Source: Collybia mongolica
Lineage: Eukaryota > Basidiomycota > Agaricomycetes > Agaricales > Clitocybaceae
DNA: 64,000 nt
Direction of reading: 5' to 3'
Assembly: GCA_013420905.1 (NCBI GenBank)
Contig: JAAXNY010000001.1
Span: 2,542,001-2,606,000, forward strand
Made by a program: the position numbers and the translations under genes
Shown here: in pieces, positions 44,850-56,037 of the stretch
How positions within the stretch are numbered: position 1 is the first letter of the stretch
Layout: each line of letters starts with the position of its first letter
The notes under the pieces: generated by a model
The model's database searches: none
The model's input: the letters and a program-made list of their open reading frames with translations, nothing else
Told to the model about the DNA's origin: nothing

Positions 44850-46098
44850 TCAACACTCGCCACCCGCCACGTTGATGTTGGCAAGGTCAGGAATATCTGC
44901 GTCGTTGTAGATCCTAAATTTCCCGGCAGGGACGCCGTTGAATGCGGCTGCGAACCGCTCATCACTGTTATCAGCTCCCTCAACGCGGCGAATCCAACTG
45001 CAGGCAATAAAATCTCCCCCAAATTTATTGAAGCTGCGTAGTACGAGCATTAGTAGAATGGCGGAAATAGGAAGAGGCTATACTCACGCTTCACCGTATG
45101 TTTCAGGGTCTTTCTGTGTTGAGTCACCGACAGCCAAAAACTTTTTGTTGGGATACATCCCATGGATCCGTTCGATCATCGAAACTTTGTATTCCTGAAC
45201 ACCATCGCTCTTCGCAAAGTCCAAAAGACCGGGGATATCGACGAGTGTGAGGTTTTGGAGAAGGATGGGTCCCTTGGAAGCAGAGTACGTGGTGTCGATG
45301 AAATCGTTAAGGAAGGGGTAGAGTTGGAATGGCGATCCAGAAACATAAACAAACTGAGGATCATTTAGCGATTTAGCGAGCGAGGCATAGAGCTCAGGCA
45401 TTCCTGGAACGGGTTCAGGATCATCCAAGAGCGTCGATTTGGCGAGGGCAAGCTTATCAAGAACATTGGATATCTTAACAGTATCATCAATATCTGAATT
45501 CGACAGAGTTAGTAGAGCATATTTTTAGATGGGAAAATGGGATGGTCGCACCGGATATGACCCCAAAGCCGGAGTTCGGAGAATTGAAGACCGTTGCACT
45601 GAATGTCCTGCTATCCAGCCCTGATGTTTTGACTTGAGCGACCGACTCCTTCCCGCCGCCACACTTCCCTAGCGGCGCGGTTTGCAAAACCATGCCCAAA
45701 TCTGGGAGCCCTGACGTGCCATTCAGCTGGACTTGCGTGCTGCAACCACCAACAGTCGCCTTGACTGTCTTCCCCGAAAGTCCAATGGCCCCAAACAACT
45801 TGATCCTTTCCTCTACTGTTGAGATCTTATCGCCGACATCGAGTCCCAGAGTTTTTAGGGCAGCTGAGATACCTGACGTGAGAGGGCCCAAGTCGATCTG
45901 GCGCAATGAAACGAAAGATTGGAGGTTGACGAGCGTATTTCCAGGGTTCGCGGGGTCAGGGAAAGCAGGAGCATCAAACACCAGAACGTCGTCGAGGGTG
46001 CTAACCGAGTCGAAGATGCCGCGCTCATGGTGAGGCGTGGGCAGCGCGTGTACGGAGAGTGCGATGAGGGTAATGGGAAGGAGAGACAGCAACTGCAT
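44850..46098 (-). CDS. Secreted App1-like (DUF2183) phosphatidate phosphatase
   Basis: Three exons (46098-45552, 45493-45088, 45033-44850) total 1,137 nt, encoding 378 aa. The N terminus MQLLSLLPITLIALSVHALP is a clear signal peptide, so the protein enters the secretory pathway, unlike cytosolic yeast App1. The catalytic HAD-type motif DIDDT (about 183-187) is built across a splice with a CTACTAAC branch site. PVPGMPELYASLAKSL, FVYVSGSPFQLYPFLNDFID, YKVSMIERIHGMYPNKKFLA and VGDSTQKDPETYGEAF follow, matching the DUF2183/App1 catalytic domain (phosphatidate to diacylglycerol). The N-terminal half (FGAIGLSGKTVKATVGGC) is the less conserved accessory domain. WIRRVEGADNSDERF and a Cys-terminated tail finish it. 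Confidence 0.9.
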
Positions 46099-47180
46099 AT
46101 TAACGCGTCAGGCCTGCGTGGGGGATGGGACCTAAGAAAGAGGGCGCTGGCAGCAGGAGCCTATAATAAGGCTGAAACAAGAATCACGGGGAAGAACAGG
46201 AATCAAAAAAAGACAGTCCTTCTCTAGGAAGGGTGCCAGAAGAAGAACGAAGGAGAATAATTTCTGACATCAACCCAAGGGCGCTTTTAGGTGAAAAAAT
46301 CGCCAAGCGTTTGTGAGGTAGAAACGAGATTCTTTCGACAGCGCCAGCGCGGTTGCTTGATGGTAACACCGAAGTTGAAATTCCCTGTTCTTGATGGTTT
46401 CCTTCCCGAGCACGGACCCAGGAGGGTGTTTTCAGTGGAGAGTTGCATATGTTAATCGTGCTAGCCATGTGTTGGCCTCCGCGACTAGAGGGGATTAAGA
46501 TTGCAATTCGGATTTACCTATCAAACCTTCGGTATGTGGTACGTACCGCAAGTGCCTGTATCAACCAACAAATTAGCTTCCCGTCATTAGAGCATGTGCT
46601 ATAATATGGATACTGAGTGATTGTCGTCGGGGTTGTCGCGGTCGACGTTGAAATCAGACCAGAGGTTTGCATAAGCGCATGGATTCTCATCACATGTACC
46701 ACTTTGACTCAACTGACCTCGCGGTGATCCACGGTGCGATGGAGGTTCAAACGTTTAACGTTCAGGCTCCACGCTTTAAGAGCCAGTTTGTGGAAAGAAA
46801 GCGCGTTACGTACTAATCGATTAGTGCAACGGTTTTGCGAACCCACTGTAACCAATTGAAATTGGCCACTAGTATAATGGACCTAGCAAATACCTTGAGC
46901 TTACTATTCATGGTAGAGATACGGGAGACTAGTGTTGCACTCTATTCTCTGACGTTGGAATGAGTAGCTAAAGTAACACAGAACAAGGTATCGCAATGCA
47001 ACAAATTAACAAGGAGGGAGGCTCGAGGGCCTACATTTAGAGGTCCGATGCAAATACGCAACGAGTGGGGCAAAAGATATCACGCCAATAAATGCTGTCC
47101 GCAGGCAAGCTTCGAGAGTGAGGAAGTGTGGGTATCGCAATAAAGATAGGCCAAAGGTATCGCGCCTGGCAGGGTTGGGG
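46099..47180. other. 1.1-kb intergenic region
   Basis: Lies between the App1-like start and the 3' end of the Kre9/Knh1-like gene. Short frames only; I see no gene. Confidence 0.4.
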
Positions 47181-48204
47181 CTAGAGAAACAAACGCGAGG
47201 CAAGCAAAGTCACACAGATGAAGACCGGAACTTGCGTGCCAAGGCTTGTTGTATGGCTGAGGCCACTGTTCGATGATGCTGTTATCGGAGTGGGGGTCCC
47301 CGTCCCAGAGGAGAGGGAGGTTGATGTTGAGGAGGGCCGTATGGACGTCGACAATCTCGTCGAGGGTGGCTGGACAGTGGATGCAGGTTCAGTGTGAGGT
47401 AAAGTACTAAGAGGGGGGAGAGATGTTGACAAGGTGCCAACTGTTATGGTAGATTCAACTGTGTTGGTTTCTGGGGCGGACGGAGAAGATGGGATGGGAA
47501 TAGGTGCTGTCGCAGACGGGAGCGGGGTGTCGAACGAACCCGTCATTTGGTCGATTCTAACATAGGAATGAGGGGGCGTGAAAAAACGGCTAACATCACG
47601 TACCTGAAGGAAGGAGAAAAAGCTGCGTATGGAATGCTGTCGTTCTGTTTCACAGATGTCGAAATAAGGCTGATGTAGCTATGAAAAGAGGGCCGTTTTG
47701 TTAGTTCACCAACACCGATGCCATGGGCCATGAAGACGCACTAGGTATCCGAATTGGGTCCAGCACCCGGATTGGGCTAGATGACATGTAACGTGAGGTC
47801 TATTTTCCTGAGAGAATACAACAAGGTTTACTGTAAAGGTCACAGAATGTGATTTAGATACATCCACTGGTTGTATCGTTTGAACGAGTTGCTGTGCGCA
47901 TGTTGACCAAAATGCACCAGACCAATAAGATAAAAACCGACTGACCTGTTTGCCTGTATAAAGTCCTAGCTTGCATACACCAATGGTCGGGAGTAAAGGG
48001 TTCGCGCCATCATCAAGCCATTCGATAGTACATTTCTTCCCGCCGTGGCATAACGAGCCTTGAGAAGGTTTGATGACCTGCGGCTTGGAGTCAGGCCATG
48101 CTCCACCACAACGAATACTAACTCACAAAAAGGCTGGCATCTACGAGAAGTGAAAAATTCAGAAACCAAATTGCCAGGGCCAGGGCTAGTGTTGTAGGAT
48201 ACAT
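47181..48204 (-). CDS. Kre9/Knh1-domain Ser/Thr-rich GPI-anchored cell-wall protein, copy 1
   Basis: Six exons (48204-48127, 48077-47946, 47891-47832, 47776-47742, 47678-47604, 47556-47181) sum to 756 nt, encoding 251 aa. The signal peptide is MYPTTLALALAIWFLNFSLL. The folded domain has IKPSQGSLCHGGKKCTIEWL, GVCKLGLYTGKQQLVQTIQP, VDVSKSHSVTFT, GAGPNSDTYYISLIST and YAAFSPSFRIDQMTGSFD, the pattern of the Kre9/Knh1 N-terminal domain (PF10342-like). A long Ser/Thr/Pro linker suited to O-mannosylation follows, with a hydrophobic C terminus (VPVFICVTLLASRLFL) expected to be replaced by a GPI anchor. It probably acts at the cell surface. Exon 4 is only 35 nt. Confidence 0.85.
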
Positions 48205-49292
48205 GTTTTATTCGATTTATTCGGGAGGTTGAATGAGTGAAGTCAAAAAGAACGTGGTTTGCTGCGGAAACGAGTCGTTACTTGGGATAGCTTTGATTAT
48301 ATGATTTTTGCGGGATATCGCATAGGGATGCAATACCAAGACTTAGGTGAGAACAGCTGATGAGATGTGAGATGAAAAGCGTGAGGAAAAGTTGCGATGG
48401 TCGTCGGTCGTCGTCAAGCGTGTTCAACCACAACAACCACGTGTTCTGTTGAGAAAATTAACCCGGCCCGGAATAGGCCGCTCAGAGCTCCCCCAAGCCA
48501 AGTGCAAGGAGTCCGGAGACGGCGCGTTAAACGCTGCTTATCTGGTACTTGCTCCCAAGTTGCGTCCAACACCGAATAAAGGGAGCTCTCCCACCACCAG
48601 GACATTCAAGTTTCTGGATTTAAACTCACATGCGATAAAACCGCATCCGAAGTCGAGATCACCAAAATTTGTTTATCTGTCAAACCGTGGGCCCATACGA
48701 TACAGAAATGGGCTATCACTTGCATGTCATGACGATATCAGCAGTAGATCAGGCCCTCGGGCCTGGACGTCCTGATAATCATGACTCCAAGATATATTGC
48801 AGGAGACGTTTCGGGTACGCATGCATTTGATGTGGGGAACTACTGTCGAGAATGGAAATTCTATAAATGGGTAGCATCAATAATATCATAGTTGAACTGG
48901 GGTCATAAGTTTTGCTCGATACTCGCCACGAACCACATATTATGGATGAGCGACAGGACAAGTAATACCCAACTCAAGCCTTCTCTTCTCTATATAGGAC
49001 TCCATCACGACTTTGTCATTGATGATCTTCTACCTCTCTTTAATAGCTTGATGGATATGCGCAGTTTATGGTAGTACCGTCGGAACCAGGCTGGGTACTG
49101 ACCGGAAGAGCCATCGTAGGTCTTGCCAGGATCTGGTATTGAAGAGATGCGGGATCAATCGTATGTCGCGGGGACGGGGAAACAAACATCTTAGCGGTAA
49201 GCCACAATACCAGGGAATTCTGGAGACCTTGTTGAAGCCCAGCTCGAAATTTTGCTCTATCGCATTTCGTATCTGGAGGATGGCGATAATTA
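48205..49292. other. Upstream region of GPI protein copy 1
   Basis: About 1.1 kb with no recognised coding or RNA signal. It borders the MITE at 49293. Confidence 0.4.
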
Positions 49293-49916
49293 GGGTCGTA
49301 CAAAGTTGAACGCAGATTCGCAGACGCAGACGCTTTCCCGCATATGCACCGGATTATGTAAGAATTTTTCGAAGTCCGTTTTGTGACACAGTGTGACTTT
49401 TAGGATAGCGAGCCGCGAGCGCATCGAAAGTTTACCCAGCGACACCCCCCACCGCCGTCGCGGTTATTCCACACGGTTCTTACGTATACATTTAACTCTT
49501 TATACACAAAATTTGTTCCCAACCTGACTCTGGGACACGCCAATTAATACCCATCACCTTCGAATGGACGAGATTCTTCACCCCAGAATCTATTCAAAGG
49601 CTCCGAAGTTCAAATCCGCACTGAATTTATTCCTACAAATCATAGTCATACTTGTTTACAATCTATAAAGTCTTTTTAGGTGCTCAGGTTCTCATAGAAT
49701 GACGAAAAAATATTTCGTGTGATCATGATAGTAAGGTAGGCTCGGGTGATATCCTTGCAAGTAGAGATTGGAGGGATAATCATATTATACTGACTTGAAT
49801 CCTGATTCCTGACTCTACAGCGTGACGGAGCGGAGTATAAACTTTCACCTTACATAACGGTGCATATGCGGGAAAGCGTCTGCGTCTGCGAATCTGCGTT
49901 CAACTTTGTACGACCC
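49293..49916. mobile_element. 624-bp non-autonomous TA-flanked element (MITE)
   Basis: GGGTCGTACAAAGTTGAACG at 49293 and its inverse ending at 49916 are the tips of near-perfect inverted repeats of about 72 bp. They include the distinctive TTCGCAGACGCAGACGC and GCATATGCACCG parts. TA precedes the left tip (49291-49292) and follows the right tip (49917-49918), as for Tc1/mariner-type insertion. The 480-bp interior has no transposase-like frame. The high arm identity suggests a recent insertion. Confidence 0.85.
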
Positions 49917-50441
49917 TATTGGAAGTGCCTTAAAATTCCCATGCATCCCGTTGTTAACCGAACCGTCAATAGGTCACCTCTAGGTCGTCGCGATGGGATA
50001 TTTGCGCAAGTTGAGTAATCTTTTGACAATACTGCTGCGGATCGGCGATGATTGATCCTGCCACTTGTTTTTTGTATTTTGAAGTGCTAAAGAAAGAGAT
50101 ATGGACTAAGTGAGCTGCTTTCTTTATGGGACCAAGAAAGTTCAAACTTTCCAGGCCTGAGCTTTGCATTCGAGTCGTGATACGTACATACCATTAATGT
50201 TATCGGAACGGATCGTTGATGCCACGGGAATGTCGGGAATAATCACAGATCAGAGAACAATTCAACGCTTTTAACCCGATTGTTCAAGCGAGGGTTCAGG
50301 AACAGAAGTCCAAACTCCGCATTTTTCTTCATCTTGTTCTGCGACTCCCACCATCCCACCTTACCCAGTTTTTTTGCCTTTCAGCAAATTATCACTACAC
50401 TCTCTTAAACCACTTTCTTTTACGCAGCCAATACAAGAAAT
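49917..50441. promoter_or_regulatory. Upstream region of GPI protein copy 2
   Basis: The 90 bases before ATG 50442 are pyrimidine-rich (CCCACCATCCCACC, TTTTTTTGCC, ACACTCTCTTAAACC), which is common in promoters of strongly transcribed basidiomycete genes. The MITE ends 525 bases upstream of the start codon. Confidence 0.4.
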
Positions 50442-51366
50442 ATGTTCGCTACACCCCTCGTCCTCCTCGCTCTCGCTTCGTCGACTTTCGCAACCGTTTT
50501 CGTTCGTATTGCAATGTCTACTTTTCCTTTACAATTACTCACTTTGTTTTCTTTGTACCACAGACTACATCACCCGTCGCCTCTTCTGTGTTTTCTGGGG
50601 GCAAGCAGGCAACTATTAGCTGGCAAGATGATGGCAAGGCTCCTTCGTTGAAGGACTTCGGCCCTGCTAAGGTTTCCATCTATGTTGGGAATGCTCAGCA
50701 ACAGGTTGGTCCTTCCTCAAAAACTATATTTTTTGCTTGGGGTCACGATATCATTCTGCGGGGACCTCGGGCACCTGGAATATATTCGTGATGAATGCTA
50801 ATTGCCATTACCATTTAGACTCTTCTGCAAACCATTGCCCCTAGTGTCGATGTCTCAACAACCCAGTCCATCCAGTTTACCCCTGACGCAACCATCGGGC
50901 CTAACAGCGCTGAATAGTATGTCCAAATTACTCCTTACCAAGGCCCTGTAATTCACCTACATCAAAAGTTTTATTCGCTTTGAGTCCATCAGCTTGAAAG
51001 ATGCAAACGCCCCCCAGTTCCCGGCTCTTGCGTTCTCCGCCAAGTTCAAGTAAGTTCCGTCAACCATAGATGTCAGGCGGGCGTTAAGATGTTCCCCGTT
51101 ACAGCATGAATAGCATGACGGGTACTTTCAGCCCCGCTGCCCTGGCGCAAATTAGTGGACAATCTACTGCCCCCTTGGCCGGCGCCACCGCGGCTCCCCC
51201 ACCATCTACCGGTTCCACCCCAGCTACAACAACGAAATCTAGCGCCTCCGCTACCAACACTGCAAAGACCAGTTCTAGCCCTTCTGCCTCTAGCAGCGCA
51301 GGTACCGTCAAGGCTGGTTGGTTTGGTGTCTTTGTTGGCGCTGCCGTCGGTGTTACCATGTTTTAA
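50442..51366 (+). CDS. Kre9/Knh1-domain Ser/Thr-rich GPI-anchored protein, copy 2
   Basis: Five exons (50442-50501, 50564-50704, 50819-50916, 50969-51049, 51105-51366) total 642 nt, encoding 213 aa. Signal peptide: MFATPLVLLALASSTFATVF. Domain: SPVASSVFSGGKQATISWQD, FGPAKVSIYVGNAQQQTLLQ, VDVSTTQSIQFTPDATIGPN, AEYFIRFESISLKDANAPQF, AFSAKFNMNSMTGTFSPA. A Ser/Thr/Ala-rich linker (TTTKSSASATNTAKTSSSPS) and the hydrophobic tail GWFGVFVGAAVGVTMF follow. Same architecture as the protein at 47181-48204 but diverged and inverted. Many codons end in C/T with few rare ones, suggesting good expression. Probably a GPI-linked cell-wall or membrane protein. Confidence 0.88.
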
Positions 51367-51746
51367 GGCAGTGCCTGATTCATCCCTTCAAATCTACGCT
51401 TTTCCTGCTCCATCTTCTTTTCAACTCACAGGGTCTTCATATTCGCCCGCTTGTGCGCTCTGCTCTAATCCGACCCAGTTCACCCCATTCAACTATCATG
51501 ACCACGACTCATCATGATACAGCCACGACATCGAATTATTCCGAGATGCTAGCGCCGGGATCAACTATCTTACATTCGCTACAGACGCGTTCGACTGGAT
51601 GTTCTCAATACCATTGAATAATCATGCTGATCATAAATGTATCCGCTAAGTTGATGATACCCAGAGTCTCTTTCGAGTTCAAAATAAATGTAATTGCTCA
51701 AATAAATTCATCGGTATTAATAGTTAGGAGGGAAACCCGGAATCGC
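51367..51746. terminator. Convergent 3' flanks of GPI protein copy 2 and the MetE-like gene
   Basis: The 380 bases between two stop codons on opposite strands hold both 3' untranslated regions. AATAAA-like AAATAAATG at about 51690 could serve plus-strand polyadenylation. No gene is seen. Confidence 0.35.
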
Positions 51747-53608
51747 TTATTCGCCCCAAATGTGCTTGGCTGCGGCCACAAGAAGCTCCAATTTTTTATA
51801 CTGGTCCTATACGCAAAACATCTCAATTTTCAACGAAGAAAGGTTTAAAAAAAGACTTACAATCTCGGTGACAGGATTGCCTCGCCATTCTGACGCGAAC
51901 CCACATTGAGTGCTGATGCATAATCTGTATGGAAACCAACAAGTAAAATTTTCCTTGTACCAGATAAATACACTCACTGATTTAACGCCTCTTGTCTCGA
52001 CCGTCCTTGAGCGCCTTTACACATCGCGTCTACTGCCTCGTTGACGCGAGCTTCGAGTTCTTCGATGGTTTCCAACTAACATTTATATGAATATACGTGG
52101 ACTCTTTTGTTCCAGTATAGTACTGAGACAAACCTCTGGCTTCTTGGTTGTAACAATACCGAGAACCGCTACCTTGTTTCGGGGGAGATGTGCCAGCAGC
52201 GCAAAATCTCCACAGTGTTTGTCATCGTATTCGAGCTGGTATTGCCAGTCTTAACAAGATATCGATGACGTCCGCCAACACTTACGTAGAACGTATCCAC
52301 ATCAAGTTCCTTGAACAATTTGGTGGCTATGCGTGCATAACTCCCCTCAGCGAAACGCTTTCCCTAAGTAATGGTTCAGACTCAGTGACCCGAGAATTGG
52401 ATTATAATAGTCACTTGCCCTATAGTTTCCACGACACATATGTACACCAAACGTCAAATCCCTCGGCCTTCCTGCCGTGCAAATATTCATTGCACGGATG
52501 TATGTGTCCAATAGTGCTTCAGGATCAGTTCCCTCAGCTTTCATGCCAGAAATCATGTTTTCATCACAAAAATAGCAGAAGCTCGGGTTGTCAATTTGTA
52601 TGTGGCCTAATTTAATCGGATTTGACGGAGGTCAACTTGAATTTCAGCTATTAGTCAAAGAGCGGTGAACAACTCACGACATCCATTCTCGTACAGCTCG
52701 GCGATTTCAGCACGATATGCTGCCCCAATGGCGTCGAAAAATTCATCTAATAGTGATGAGGAGGCAAGAAGGTAAGTCGTCAATTGTTATTACGAGTACG
52801 CCTACATCCGTACCATCATTCTTATATACCGATAAATCGTAGGTGTCTTGCGACCCATGAGATTGGTGGATCCATGAGGGCGCAGGCATTGTAATCTTGA
52901 TGTATTTCACATCCTACATAAAACGATGAGTAGATTTAAATTTGTTATATGGTAAATAAACCCACCTCCGGAGTGACAAGGCTCTTCAAGTACTTAAAAT
53001 CTTCAATATAGAAAGACCTTGTGCGCTTGATCGGGCCCTACAGCCAGTGGCATAAATAATTTACGGCAAGTGCCTAGCGCCAACCTACATTACAAAAGAA
53101 TGTCGGTGCCTCTTCAAGCCCAGAATCATACTGAAGTGTGGCATGGGGAACATATTTCTGGCGATAAAAAGATGGTCGATGAACGAATCATCAATCGTAC
53201 TGGGCCGTACCTTGAAAAATTCCATGCGCCCTAAGAATATAGTGAATGAGCCGGTATCGTATTGGTGTGGGAGATCAGCTCACGGTCCAACATACTAATT
53301 CCTTGCAAATTATTGAACACCCCCTCATAAAATATATCCCTGGGCATGGTTAGCATTTCCGAACGAGTGGCCCTAGATTGCTGTATCTACCTACGCAACT
53401 CGCCATCTGTGATCGTCTTGATCCCAGCGGCCAGTTGCATATCGACAACGGCTTTGATAGCCTTATTTTCAAGCTCTTTCAAATCTTCTCGCGAGCATTG
53501 TTTGGCCTCAAAGAGAACACGCTTGTCGTAGAGGGCCGCAGGTCGGATAAAGGAGCCTATATGTTCGGCACGAAAAGGTGGGCGGATGTGTGGCGTTTGA
53601 GTGGGCAT
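51747..53608 (-). CDS. UROD/MetE-like (cobalamin-independent methionine synthase-like) protein
   Basis: ATG 53608 opens MPTQTPHIRPPFRAEHIGSF IRPAALYD (split for length), the RAxHxGSxxRP start of YxjG/MetE C-terminal-like proteins. QLAAGIKTITDGELRR follows, then many short exons. DPEALLDTYIRAMN and RPRDLTFGVHMCRGNYR (about 52400-52556) carry the HxCRGN metal/substrate motif. RVNEAVDAMCKGAQGRSRQE and LCISTQCGFASEWRGNPVTE carry the conserved QCGF near the end. The last exon ends VAAAKHIWGE at TAA 51747. The family has the methionine-synthase barrel fold; fungal single-domain members lack a proven role, so methyl transfer to a thiol is inference. I count about ten introns and did not place every one. 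Confidence 0.83.
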
Positions 53609-54423
53609 GTTGGTTGAAAGACGTTGGGGCGGGCTCGAACAACACGAGTACTATTCGAAAGAATTAATGGCGCACAGGAGATGGACTCCAAACAAGCTAA
53701 ATATTTATACATTTTTATATCAATGCAGAGGTTCCGTAATAGCTCATCCTGTGTCATTGACGTCTGTGAAGAAAACGTTACATTTAGTAAACTCAGGGAA
53801 ACTGAACCAAAGCGGAGCGTGCGTTCCATGATAATAATCAGAGCCCGGAGTACATGTCGAGAGTTGGCGGTGTCGCATGGTCAGGCCACAGGTTAGGATC
53901 TGACGGCCGCTGATTTGGAGCATGACTTGTTGAACCGAAGAAGCCTCCCTTTGACTGAGCGCTAGAAAGTGGAGCTTCTGAGGATTGGTGGGTCGGGGTC
54001 GGACTATCTTTGTCGTAATGAGATATGGAACGTAAGACGTGCGTTAGCCTTTGCGTTTCGAACTGAGTTTTGTTAGCAACTCGGCCCTGGTCCTATATAT
54101 GAGTAGAGACTGTATCGTTATTGTTTGTGTTTCGTGTGGTCGGGGTGACAAACGGAGATATAGGCGGTTGAAATTTGAGGAGTAAACAATCCCTCTTACC
54201 AGGTTCTCGGTTGATCGGTCACGCGTGCATGGAAGTAAGGAGTGGCGTTTCCTACCAGCACCTGTCCTTTCAAAGAAACGATATTCATCCCGCTTAATAG
54301 ATAATTACAGCCCAGGGCCTGATAAATCAGCTTCTGCGTTATCGATTGCATACCAATGATCACTTTTTTGTGTAACTATATTGACACTCATGAGATTTGC
54401 ATAGTATCATAAGCGGCCCTGTT
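53609..54423. other. Intergenic region between the MetE-like and DUF6534 genes
   Basis: About 815 bases holding the MetE-like promoter. Small frames at 53601-53896 have no recognisable content. Confidence 0.4.
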
Positions 54424-56037
54424 TCAATTATGTGTATTGCTTGAAGTCGCCGTTGTGAAAGGATAAATCGAAACCGAAGAGCAATTAATCTGCACAGAGT
54501 TCGTGTGTGGTGTGCATGTTTGTCCATTACTGGCGATCGTACGGGTTTCAATATCATCCTTGATGACAGAGACATCCCTCGTGAGACGGACCCCAGTCTC
54601 AGGTGCCTAACAGAGAGCATTAGTCGGAAGCAGGAGGCGGGAACGATATTTAAATTGACCTCGGCGCGTCTGGCAACGTTCCACCCAGCTGCCCATGATG
54701 GCTCGTCTTTAATAATCGTTGCTCGATAGTCATCGATATGCGCGATATTTGGATGGTTAAATGTGGGTAATTGCCACCCTCTCGTGGGCAAGTCAAACGT
54801 GGTCTGGCCATGATCTTCTTCTCGGCCACCATTAATACGCATTCGGCTATTGAATAGCACAAGGAGCGTGTTGCAGTATAGCTTGGCAATAACCAACACA
54901 GGGACGGTGTAGTAATTTGTTTTGGGGTACCGGAAGAAAAGGATAAGATTGGTGATAGCCACAAGAGCTGAATAAAGACATGTAAACCTGTGTCAGGCGA
55001 TTGTCGAAGGCCAGAGAACTTACCCGTACATGTTCCAGTCTCGATAGTAAGGCGAGTAAGACGAGTGATGAGCAAGTGTGTCGCTTTGAAGCCAGTGTCG
55101 TGTCGAGAAAGCTAGCAGGTATCAGAAAGACTAAGTAGAGTATATTATAAACCACTGACAAGGTATGTCATCGACAGCGCGATGAGCACGTCGCAGAGGG
55201 CGCAACATCCCCACCAGAACTATTTACACCTATGAGTAACCAAATATAGAGCGAAACGGGAATAGCTTACTCCAGCACTTATGAAAACTGTGGTTTGTGT
55301 TAGCTTGCTTAAACTTCCGAGCTCAAAGGATTTGACCCCCGTCACAATGCCTGCCACGCAACCAACAAAAGAAATCTATGATGTAGTCCGATCAGCAAGC
55401 AAATTCTTTATAGAATACATGACGACATACTGTGGCAATCGTGAAACCAAGCACCCTTGATTTTGAGAGAATATTTATACGGTAAGCATAGAACATTTGG
55501 ACAACACAACCCACTGAAAGTTGCAGTTGGGACGAGGTGGGTTTGGAAGGAGGACGAATAGAACGGACCTATGCCACTGAGGATGGGTATGCTGAGACAT
55601 GTTAATTGGATATTATCGAGTGCCTCGAAACTGCCAAATCCGGCTCCAAAACTTGCGAATGCATCATGTGTGACTACCATCGTTTGGAGAGTTTCCAGAA
55701 TATACACTCCATAAACGATGCATTTGCAAATCGTCCGGTCTTTAGGAAATGCAATATAGTAGTAATCTGGGAAGGGCATGACCAAATTGTAATGCATCAG
55801 ATAAAGATAACACGTACAGACTTGGATCGATACGACCCCAAACAGTCCCCAATTCATCAGGTACCCAAGAATCTACGAGCGGGATGTAAGTCAAGGTTGG
55901 AACAAATCAGGACTCCGAGACTCACCAAGGGGCCAGCGCTATGTGTTTCCAAACGTTAAGTTATGTGGTATGAGGAAAATTGTCACCGATAGAGCACACC
56001 TTTGGACTACATTCGGAAGGGCTCCAGGGGGGGACAT
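54424..56037 (-). CDS. DUF6534 multi-pass membrane protein, copy 1
   Basis: ATG 56037 gives MSPPGALPNVVQSAGPLILG after removal of a 61-nt intron. YLMNWGLFGVVSIQV, YYYIAFPKDRTICKCIVYGV, YILETLQTMVVTHDAFASFG, VVQMFYAYRINILSKSRVLG and ISFVGCVAGIVTGVKSFELG follow, then the conserved block RYPKTNYYTVPVLVIAKLYC NTLLVLFNSRM (split for length). These are the signature of DUF6534, a large Agaricomycete family with about seven helices. The final exon, after a 53-nt intron with a CTAAT branch site, encodes EAPETGVRLTRDVSVIKDD and stops at 54424. Function unknown. A related gene lies at 61814-63235 on the same strand. Confidence 0.78.
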
